The notes beneath the pieces are model-generated. The model was not told the DNA's origin. It did no database searches and was given only the letters and a program-made list of their open reading frames with translations. The position numbers and the translations under genes were made by a program. Positions 15,213 through 20,286 of a stretch of DNA of 20,286 bases are shown here, in pieces (the stretch's first letter is position 1; each line of letters opens with the position of its first letter). The stretch is from the NCBI RefSeq assembly GCF_003478335.1, contig NZ_QUFB01000052.1:1-20286 (forward strand), written 5' to 3'. This DNA comes from Clostridium sp. AM49-4BH. GTDB taxonomy: Bacteria; Bacillota; Clostridia; Lachnospirales; Lachnospiraceae.

Positions 15213-15737
15213 ATGAATTATGCAGACATTAAGCATTGTGATGTAGCAAATGGACCGGGAGTCCGTGTTTCTCTGTTTGTGAGTGGATGTACGCACCATT
15301 GTAAAGAATGTTTTAATCCGGAGACATGGGATTTTGCCTATGGCAAGCCTTTTACGGAAGAAACGGTGAAACAGATTTTAGATTATTTGGCTCCGGAGTA
15401 TATTAAGGGGCTGACGCTTTTGGGCGGCGAGCCGATGGAAAAGAGCAATCAGGAGGGACTGCTTCCGTTAGTGCGTGCAGTACGACAGAAGTATCCGGAT
15501 AAAACAATATGGTGTTTTACCGGATATGACTTTGAAAAAGATATTTTAGGATATATGATGGAGGAGTGGGAGACGACCAAAGAACTGTTATCCTATTTTG
15601 ATGTGATGGTCGATGGTGAATTTCAGATCGAGCATAAGGATCTGGGACTTGCCTTTAAGGGGTCATCTAACCAGCGTACCATTATGGTACAAGAATCACT
15701 GCAAAAGGGAAGATTGTGCATATGGCAGCCGCAATAA
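15213..15737 (+). CDS. nrdG: Anaerobic ribonucleotide reductase activating protein (radical SAM)
   Basis: A 174-residue radical SAM enzyme that installs the glycyl radical on NrdD. The 4Fe-4S cluster cysteines are C26, C30 and C33, in the CxxxCxxC motif GCTHHCKECF. The GGE motif that contacts S-adenosylmethionine is seen in TLLGGEPME. A short VDGEF block follows, as usual in NrdG. The length fits the family (150-230). The ATG at 15213 has GAAAGG about ten bases upstream. It lies 66 bases after nrdD, with a hairpin between, and is presumably expressed from the same NrdR-controlled promoter. No terminator was found after it; the next 74 bases are AT-rich and lead into the gapA promoter. Confidence 0.95.
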   Translation: MNYADIKHCDVANGPGVRVSLFVSGCTHHCKECFNPETWDFAYGKPFTEETVKQILDYLAPEYIKGLTLLGGEPMEKSNQEGLLPLVRAVRQKYPDKTIWCFTGYDFEKDILGYMMEEWETTKELLSYFDVMVDGEFQIEHKDLGLAFKGSSNQRTIMVQESLQKGRLCIWQPQ

Positions 15738-15811
15738 TCGATAAAAATGCTTAAAAATCACAGAAAAAGGCGGCAAATACCAGTAAAATTTGAGAATATA
15801 TAAAAATATCC

Positions 15812-15840
15812 TTGAAATTTATAGGTAAATTGAGTACAAT
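15812..15840 (+). promoter_or_regulatory. Promoter of gapA
   Basis: TTGAAA (15812-15817) and TACAAT (15835-15840) are five-of-six matches each to the consensus hexamers and are separated by exactly 17 bases. Transcription should start near 15847, leaving an untranslated leader of about 125 bases. Confidence 0.78.
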
Positions 15841-15846
15841 AGGGGT

Positions 15847-15957
15847 TGGAATGCGGGTGACCGTGTTTCAGGTAACCTATGGTAGCTTGCCATGTGGACA
15901 AGTGTATGTGCATTGTTGCACGTTACAAGCACACATGACAAAATATAATAAAATTTT
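15847..15957 (+). other. Structured 5' leader of gapA
   Basis: This part of the leader can fold. CATGTG (15891-15896) pairs with CACATG (15932-15937), enclosing GTGCA (15908-15912) with TGCAC (15917-15921) around a TTGT loop. A GGTGACC ... GGTAACC pair of near-palindromes lies upstream (15856-15876). There is no terminator hairpin before the gene. The structure may affect mRNA stability, or bind something. I do not recognise a known riboswitch. Confidence 0.4.
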
Positions 15958-15972
15958 AGGAGGAATTTTAAC

Positions 15973-16989
15973 ATGGCAGTTAAAGTTGCAATCAATGGTT
16001 TTGGACGTATCGGACGTCTTGCATTCAGACAGATGTTTGGTGCAGAAGGTTATGAAGTAGTAGCAATCAACGATTTGACAAGCCCTAAGATGCTTGCTCA
16101 TCTGTTGAAGTATGATTCTTCTCAGGGTAAGTATGAGAAGGCTGATACTGTATCCGCTGGCGAGGATTCTATCACAGTTGATGGTAAGGAAATCAAGATC
16201 TATGCTGAGGCTGATGCTTCAAATTGCCCATGGGGTGATCTTGGAGTTGACGTTGTACTTGAGTGTACAGGTTTCTACACATCTAAAGAGAAAGCTTCTG
16301 CTCATATCAAGGCAGGTGCTCGTAAGGTTGTTATCTCTGCACCGGCAGGAAATGATCTTCCTACAATCGTATATAATGTAAACCATAAGACATTAAAGGC
16401 AGAGGATACTGTAATTTCTGCAGCATCTTGTACAACAAACTGTCTTGCACCTATGGCTGATGCATTAAATAAATATGCTGCAATCCAGTCTGGTATTATG
16501 TGCACGATTCATGCATACACAGGTGATCAGATGACACTTGATGGTCCTCAGAGAAAGGGTGACCTCAGAAGATCTCGTGCAGCTGCAGTTAATATTGTTC
16601 CTAACAGCACTGGTGCTGCAAAGGCTATTGGTCTTGTAATCCCAGAGTTGAACGGTAAGCTCATCGGTTCTGCACAGCGTGTACCAACCCCTACAGGTTC
16701 TACAACAATCCTTACAGCAGTTGTTAAGGGTTCTGATGTAACAGTTGAGGGTATCAACGCAGCAATGAAGGCAGCTCAGACTGAGTCCTTCGGTTATAAC
16801 GAGGATGAGATCGTATCTTCTGATATCGTTGGAATGAGATATGGTTCTTTATTCGATGCTACTCAGACAATGGTTAGCAAAGTTGCTGATGATTTATACG
16901 AGGTACAGGTTGTATCTTGGTATGACAATGAGAACTCTTACACATCTCAGATGGTAAGAACAATCAAATACTTCTCAGAGTTAGCATAA
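15973..16989 (+). CDS. gapA: Type I glyceraldehyde-3-phosphate dehydrogenase
   Basis: A 338-residue glycolytic enzyme that oxidises and phosphorylates glyceraldehyde 3-phosphate with NAD+. The Rossmann fingerprint is NGFGRIGR (8-15), and D34 after the second strand points to NAD+ rather than NADP+. The catalytic block [13 protein letters not shown] places the nucleophile at C153, and the substrate-phosphate loop follows. The end has the conserved [13 protein letters not shown]. The ATG has AGGAGG (15958-15963) nine bases upstream. Codon use is strongly biased (GGT, GCT, TCT, GTT), unlike nrdG or mutY nearby, which marks a very highly expressed gene. It has its own promoter and a strong terminator, although pgk and tpiA follow in the same order as in many Firmicutes. 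Confidence 0.97.
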   Translation: MAVKVAINGFGRIGRLAFRQMFGAEGYEVVAINDLTSPKMLAHLLKYDSSQGKYEKADTVSAGEDSITVDGKEIKIYAEADASNCPWGDLGVDVVLECTGFYTSKEKASAHIKAGARKVVISAPAGNDLPTIVYNVNHKTLKAEDTVISAASCTTNCLAPMADALNKYAAIQSGIMCTIHAYTGDQMTLDGPQRKGDLRRSRAAAVNIVPNSTGAAKAIGLVIPELNGKLIGSAQRVPTPTGSTTILTAVVKGSDVTVEGINAAMKAAQTESFGYNEDEIVSSDIVGMRYGSLFDATQTMVSKVADDLYEVQVVSWYDNENSYTSQMVRTIKYFSELA

Positions 16990-17015
16990 TTACTCAAAGT
17001 AGTAAGAATTGTGAT

Positions 17016-17040
17016 TACATTGTCTATAACGGACAATGTA
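17016..17040 (+). other. Hairpin downstream of gapA, before the terminator
   Basis: TACATTGTC (17016-17024) pairs perfectly over 9 bp with GACAATGTA (17032-17040) around a seven-base loop. It lies 16 bases before the terminator stem and lacks a T tail. It may protect the gapA mRNA from 3' exonucleases if the terminator is trimmed. Confidence 0.5.
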
Positions 17041-17056
17041 CGGATATGATCCATAT

Positions 17057-17097
17057 ACGGGTCCGGTCTTTTGGGACCGGATCCGTTTTTTTCTTTT
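17057..17097 (+). terminator. Rho-independent terminator after gapA
   Basis: A 12-bp stem pairs ACGGGTCCGGTC (17057-17068) with GACCGGATCCGT (17075-17086), with one G-T wobble, followed by TTTTTTCTTTT. This is the strongest terminator in the window. Confidence 0.92.
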
Positions 17098-17101
17098 AGA
17101 A

Positions 17102-17143
17102 AACAGATGATAGTTGCGTGCACGAATCATCGTCTGTTATGAA
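17102..17143 (+). promoter_or_regulatory. Hairpin and possible weak promoter upstream of pgk
   Basis: AACAGATGAT (17102-17111) pairs with ATCGTCTGTT (17129-17138), with one G-T wobble. TTGCGT (17115-17120) and TATGAA (17138-17143), spaced 17 bases, form a weak promoter candidate in the same stretch. The palindrome CTGTGCACAG (17149-17158) follows. Since gapA ends in a strong terminator, pgk needs either readthrough or a promoter here. Confidence 0.35.
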
Positions 17144-17171
17144 ATGGTCTGTGCACAGAAATGAGGTTAAT

Positions 17172-18374
17172 ATGTTAAATAAAAAATCCGTTGATGATAT
17201 CAATGTAAAAGGCAAAAAAGTATTAGTTCGCTGCGATTTTAACGTACCATTGGATGCTGACTTAAATATCACAGATGAGAACCGTCTTGTTGCAGCACTT
17301 CCTACCATCAAAAAACTGATTGCAGATGGCGGAAAGGTAATCCTTTGCTCCCACCTTGGTAAGCCGAAGGGAGAGCCAAAGCCAGAGCTTTCTTTGGCAC
17401 CGGTTGCTAAGAGATTGACAGAGCTTCTTGGACAGGAAGTTAAATTTGCAGCAGATGCTAACGTCGTTGGTGACAACGCAAAGGCTGCAGTAGCTGCTAT
17501 GAACGATGGTGATGTTATTCTTCTTGAGAATACTCGTTATCGTGCAGAAGAGACCAAGAACGGAGAGGCTTTCTCTAAGGAACTTGCTTCTCTTGCTGAT
17601 GTATTTGTTAACGATGCATTCGGTACAGCTCATAGAGCACACTGCTCTAACGTAGGTGTTACAGAGTTCGTTAAGGGTGACTGCGTAGTAGGTTACCTGA
17701 TGCAGAAAGAGATTGATTTCCTTGGAAATGCAGTTAACAATCCGGAGAGACCATTCGTAGCAATCCTTGGTGGTGCTAAGGTTTCTTCTAAGATTTCTGT
17801 TATTGAGAACCTGTTAGATAAGGTTGACACACTGATCATCGGTGGTGGTATGGCCTATACATTCATGGCTGCTCACGGTGAGGAAGTTGGTAAATCTCTT
17901 CTTGAGGAAGACTATGAAGAGTATGCATTGAAGATGGAGAAGAAGGCAGAGGAGAAAGGTGTTAAGCTTTTGATCCCTGTTGATACAGTAGTAGCTGATG
18001 ATTTCTCTAACGATGCAAACTTCAAGGTAGTAGGTCGTGGCGAGATCCCAGCTGACATGGAAGGTCTTGATGTAGGACCTAAGACAGCAGAGCTTTTCGC
18101 AGATGCTATAAAGGGTGCTAAGACAGTTGTATGGAACGGACCTATGGGATGTTTCGAGATGCCTAACTTTGCAAAGGGTACAATCGCAGTAGCACAGGCA
18201 ATGGCTGACTTAGAGGGTGCAACCACAATTATCGGTGGTGGTGACTCTGCAGCTGCATGCAACCAGTTAGGTTTCGGCGACAAGATGACACACATTTCTA
18301 CAGGTGGTGGAGCATCTCTCGAGTTCTTAGAGGGTAAAGATCTTCCTGGTGTTGTTGCAGCAGACGATAAATAA
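17172..18374 (+). CDS. pgk: Phosphoglycerate kinase
   Basis: A 400-residue glycolytic kinase that makes ATP from 1,3-bisphosphoglycerate. Conserved blocks are all present: [11 protein letters not shown] near the N-terminus, [40 protein letters not shown] and the nucleotide-binding [10 protein letters not shown] followed by [16 protein letters not shown] chose ATG 17172 ([18 protein letters not shown]), which has GAGGT five bases upstream and gives the normal family length. The frame is open from 17118, but that would add 18 unrelated residues. Codon bias is as strong as in gapA. It is 182 bases downstream of gapA and is followed by a hairpin and then a secreted-protein gene. Confidence 0.97.
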   Translation: MLNKKSVDDINVKGKKVLVRCDFNVPLDADLNITDENRLVAALPTIKKLIADGGKVILCSHLGKPKGEPKPELSLAPVAKRLTELLGQEVKFAADANVVGDNAKAAVAAMNDGDVILLENTRYRAEETKNGEAFSKELASLADVFVNDAFGTAHRAHCSNVGVTEFVKGDCVVGYLMQKEIDFLGNAVNNPERPFVAILGGAKVSSKISVIENLLDKVDTLIIGGGMAYTFMAAHGEEVGKSLLEEDYEEYALKMEKKAEEKGVKLLIPVDTVVADDFSNDANFKVVGRGEIPADMEGLDVGPKTAELFADAIKGAKTVVWNGPMGCFEMPNFAKGTIAVAQAMADLEGATTIIGGGDSAAACNQLGFGDKMTHISTGGGASLEFLEGKDLPGVVAADDK

Positions 18375-18395
18375 TAATAACTATTAGGGGGGATG

Positions 18396-18436
18396 GTCCT
18401 GCACTTGGTCAAAAGTGCAGGACGTCTCTTATTATT
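18396..18436 (+). terminator. Terminator or attenuator hairpin after pgk
   Basis: An 11-bp perfect stem pairs GTCCTGCACTT (18396-18406) with AAGTGCAGGAC (18413-18423) around a six-base loop. The following GTCTCTTATTATTTG is only moderately T-rich, so partial readthrough into the next gene, 38 bases on, is likely. No promoter was seen between the two. Confidence 0.7.
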
Positions 18437-18460
18437 TGTTATAAGAAATGAGGGAAGTGT

Positions 18461-19132
18461 ATGAAGAAAATTATTACTAGGGGCATTGCTGTATGCGTGG
18501 CATTGTCCATGGCATTTACAGGTGCATCTTTTGCGCCTGCAAAGGTAGAAGCAGCATCGTTAGCGTCTTCTGCTAAGGGAAGTGAGACGATGATCACGCT
18601 TGACAAGTGGTACAAGACCTCTTTGCCGCGTAGCAGTGAGTCTTTCTATTATTTTTCTTTAGCAAAGAAGACTAAAGTTCGTCTGAAGGCAGCCTATGAT
18701 GCAGGATATTTTGAGATCTTAAATCAAAATTACAAGCTGGTGTATGCCGGCACATCGGATGAAAAGATGAATGGACCGCAAGACTGGACATTAACGAAAG
18801 ATATTACTCTTAGTAATGGTACATACTATCTGCATTTGTATACGAAAGACCAGTATTCCGGAGATAAGATGAAGTTTATCTTATCGGATCGCACTGCGCC
18901 GGTGAAGCCTAAGGTAACGAAGGTGACAAAGCGCAAAGTCGTAAAGGGAAAGACAACGGCGGGAAGTACGGTTTATGTTAAATATCGAAAGAAGATATAT
19001 TCCAAAAAGACAAATGCAAAAGGAAACTTTACGATTAAGACTAAGAAGATGAAAAAGGGAACCCGTATTACGGTATGGGCGAAGTCTAAGAATGGGATTA
19101 AGAGTAAAGTGACAAAGTATAAAGTAAAGTAA
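18461..19132 (+). CDS. Secreted protein with a PPC-like and a C-terminal Ig-like domain
   Basis: A 223-residue exported protein. A Sec signal peptide (MKKIITRGIAVCVALSMAF...) ends near residue 31 at VEA-ASL. Residues 40-145 look like a bacterial pre-peptidase C-terminal (PPC)-type beta sandwich: WYKTSLPRSSESFYYFSL, then TYYLHLYTKD. Residues 150-223 form a lysine-rich Ig-like module of the kind often found at the ends of Lachnospiraceae surface proteins (AGSTVYVKYRKKIYSKKTNAKGNFTIK). There is no sortase motif, catalytic domain or transmembrane anchor. The ATG at 18461 has GAGGGAAG upstream. Codon use is ordinary, unlike its glycolytic neighbours. It lies between pgk and tpiA with no promoter of its own that I can see. 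It may bind carbohydrate or cell wall; that is inference. Confidence 0.82.
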   Translation: MKKIITRGIAVCVALSMAFTGASFAPAKVEAASLASSAKGSETMITLDKWYKTSLPRSSESFYYFSLAKKTKVRLKAAYDAGYFEILNQNYKLVYAGTSDEKMNGPQDWTLTKDITLSNGTYYLHLYTKDQYSGDKMKFILSDRTAPVKPKVTKVTKRKVVKGKTTAGSTVYVKYRKKIYSKKTNAKGNFTIKTKKMKKGTRITVWAKSKNGIKSKVTKYKVK

Positions 19133-19170
19133 ATGGGGATTTCTTTATGGATCGTAAAGATGGCACCCAT
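19133..19170 (+). other. Hairpin just upstream of tpiA
   Basis: ATGGG (19133-19137) pairs with CCCAT (19166-19170) and TCTTTA (19142-19147) with TAAAGA (19155-19160), giving a two-part stem with an internal loop. It starts just after the upstream stop codon and ends about 15 bases before the tpiA ribosome binding site. No T run follows, so it is probably an RNA processing or stabilising element rather than a terminator. Confidence 0.4.
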
Positions 19171-19201
19171 AAGTAAATTGTTGTAGAAAGGAAATAGGAT
19201 C

Positions 19202-19948
19202 ATGGCAAGAAAGAGAATTATTGCAGGTAACTGGAAAATGAACAAAACTCCTAGTGAGGCAGTTGCTTTAGTAAACGAGTTAAAAGATTTAGTTAAGAAC
19301 GATGCAGTAGATGTTGTCTATTGCGTACCGGCAATCGACATTGTACCGGTTGTAGAGGCTGTTAAGGGCACAAACGTAGCAGTTGGTGCTGAGAATATGT
19401 ATTTCGAAGAGAGCGGCGCATACACAGGCGAAATCTCTGCAGCAATGTTAGTAGATGCTGGTGTTAAGTATGTGATTATTGGACATTCTGAGCGTCGTGA
19501 TTACTTCAAAGAGGACGATGTTCTTTTGAATAAGAAAGTAAAGAAGGCATTTGAAGCTGGTTTGACACCGATCCTTTGCTGTGGTGAGTCTTTAGAGCAG
19601 CGCGAGATGGGCGTAACAATGGACTGGATCCGTCTTCAGATCAAGTCTGATCTTGCTGGAATCACAGCAGATCAGGTGAAGAGCATGGTGATCGCTTATG
19701 AGCCAATCTGGGCGATCGGAACTGGTAAGACAGCTACTTCTGATCAGGCACAGGAAGTTTGCAAGGGCATCCGTGACTGCATCGCTGAGATCTATGATGA
19801 AGCTACTGCAGAGGCAGTTCGCATTCAGTATGGTGGATCTATGAACGCAGGCAACGCAGCAGAGCTGCTTGCAAAACCAGACATTGATGGTGGTTTGATC
19901 GGTGGCGCATCATTGAAAGCTGAGTTCGGTCAGGTCGTTAATGCGTAA
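19202..19948 (+). CDS. tpiA: Triosephosphate isomerase
   Basis: A 248-residue TIM-barrel enzyme that interconverts dihydroxyacetone phosphate and glyceraldehyde 3-phosphate. The catalytic residues are in place: K12 in [10 protein letters not shown]95 in VIIGHSERR and E167 in [14 protein letters not shown]. The phosphate-binding blocks [14 protein letters not shown] and [10 protein letters not shown] close the barrel. The ATG at 19202 has GAAAGGA (19186-19192) upstream, and the length is standard. Codon bias matches gapA and pgk. Together with those genes it supplies the triose part of glycolysis, and the three are probably co-regulated despite the hairpins between them. Confidence 0.97.
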   Translation: MARKRIIAGNWKMNKTPSEAVALVNELKDLVKNDAVDVVYCVPAIDIVPVVEAVKGTNVAVGAENMYFEESGAYTGEISAAMLVDAGVKYVIIGHSERRDYFKEDDVLLNKKVKKAFEAGLTPILCCGESLEQREMGVTMDWIRLQIKSDLAGITADQVKSMVIAYEPIWAIGTGKTATSDQAQEVCKGIRDCIAEIYDEATAEAVRIQYGGSMNAGNAAELLAKPDIDGGLIGGASLKAEFGQVVNA

Positions 19949-20020
19949 TGCGATTTTGGCACTATATTTGTAGATGCGTAATACAACTATGGGATAGCGC
20001 TGTCTTTGCAGATGCATAAT
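19941..20020 (+). repeat. Three short direct repeats at the end of tpiA
   Basis: ATGCGTAAT occurs at 19941-19949 (overlapping the tpiA stop codon) and at 19974-19982, and ATGCATAAT occurs at 20012-20020. Spacings are 33 and 38 bases. They may be the remains of a tandem duplication of the gene end, or coincidence. Confidence 0.35.
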
Positions 20021-20067
20021 AAGTATGTAACCGTAATATATTGTTGAAATTTATATTAGCAATTCTT

Positions 20068-20120
20068 AAAAGAAGTTGTTGCATCCACGAGGAAACTCGT
20101 GGAGCAGCAACTTCTTTGCT
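20068..20120 (+). terminator. Long terminator hairpin downstream of tpiA
   Basis: AGAAGTTGTTGC (20071-20082) pairs with GCAGCAACTTCT (20104-20115), and TCCACGAG (20084-20091) with CTCGTGGA (20096-20103), around a GAAA tetraloop. The stem is about 20 bp with one bulged A and one wobble. Flanking AAA and TTT extend it, and TTTGCTTT follows. It is likely to work as a terminator on the plus strand. The flanking AT-rich DNA would allow action on the minus strand as well. Confidence 0.8.
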
Positions 20121-20126
20121 TTATAA

Positions 20127-20286
20127 GATTAGGGTGTCAAAAGGTCTGAATTTTCCTGACGGGCTATTTTCTCGAATCTTTGACCACAATATCTATCAAC
20201 GATGCGCCGCATCGCCTCAAGATATTGTAGCGCAAATCTTCAAAAAAATATCTCCGTCATGAAAATGGACTTTTGACACCCTAATC
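20127..20286. mobile_element. 160-nt near-palindrome, MITE-like element
   Basis: The two ends are perfect inverted repeats of 17 bases: GATTAGGGTGTCAAAAG at 20127-20143 and its complement ending at 20286. Inside, the arms stay complementary with small differences: ATTTTC/GAAAAT, TGACGG/CCGTCA and ACAATATCT/AGATATTGT, closing at CGATGCG/CGCATCG around one base. The whole element is thus one long imperfect hairpin with no real open frame. This is what miniature inverted-repeat transposable elements look like. The window ends exactly at the end of the repeat, so a target-site duplication cannot be checked. Confidence 0.7.

Noticed and set aside
17118..17171. N-terminal extension of pgk
   Set aside because: The 18 extra residues lie in the hairpin and leader region and do not belong to the family; ATG 17172 has a ribosome binding site and gives normal length.
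18393..18464. A 23-codon open frame after pgk (ATG at 18393) whose stop overlaps the ATG of the secreted-protein gene
   Set aside because: The G-run before it directly abuts the ATG, and the frame is occupied by the pgk hairpin. Coupling is possible but there is no independent support.
19949..20286. A short open frame at 20041-20262
   Set aside because: It runs through the terminator hairpin and the palindromic element, with no ribosome binding site.

Overview
The window looks like chromosomal DNA from a motile, anaerobic, low-GC Firmicute of the family Lachnospiraceae, in the Roseburia / Agathobacter (Eubacterium rectale) neighbourhood. This is inferred from several things: AGGAGG-type ribosome binding sites, TTGACA/TATAAT promoters, the oxygen-sensitive class III ribonucleotide reductase (nrdD-nrdG), a CheY protein, lysine-rich secreted proteins with AxA signal peptides, and U-tailed terminator hairpins. 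No rRNA, tRNA, integrase or transposase gene was recognised. The genus is a guess from general impression, not from a search.

Layout. Positions 1-1350 hold the first codons of a divergent gene, a stand-alone cheY with a perfect consensus promoter, and a cyclophilin-type peptidyl-prolyl isomerase, each of the last two followed by a terminator. Positions 1351-1473 hold a cluster of strong hairpins that looks like a dispersed repeat. Positions 1641-8152 form one tightly packed operon: an ABC ATPase, an ABC-2 permease, a GldG-like auxiliary protein, a DUF4340-like membrane-anchored protein and a SpoIID/LytB-domain protein that is broken by a one-base frameshift. A YihY-family membrane protein runs toward this operon and overlaps its end. 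Between yihY and a flavin-reductase-like gene are two 36-nt direct repeats separated by exactly 30 nt, plus a partial inverted copy. This is CRISPR-like geometry with no cas gene in view.

Positions 9918-10720 carry a small, very basic secreted protein with a strong promoter, a hairpin at the predicted mRNA 5' end and its own terminator. Positions 10747-12704 carry a degenerate sigma-70-like protein translationally coupled to mutY. Positions 12841-15737 carry the anaerobic ribonucleotide reductase operon nrdD-nrdG, controlled by what appear to be two NrdR boxes. Positions 15812-19948 form the lower-glycolysis cluster gapA, pgk, (secreted Ig-like protein), tpiA. Its three enzyme genes have strongly biased codon use typical of very highly expressed genes. 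The window ends in a 160-nt near-palindrome (20127-20286) that looks like a miniature inverted-repeat transposable element.

How the genes work together: NrdD/NrdG make deoxynucleotides under anaerobiosis. GapA, Pgk and TpiA run triose metabolism for fermentative ATP supply. The ABC/GldG/DUF4340/SpoIID set probably acts at the cell envelope. The most interesting points for follow-up are the CRISPR-like repeat pair, the tandem NrdR boxes that also form a hairpin, the sigma-like protein lacking region 4, the SpoIID frameshift and the terminal MITE-like element.
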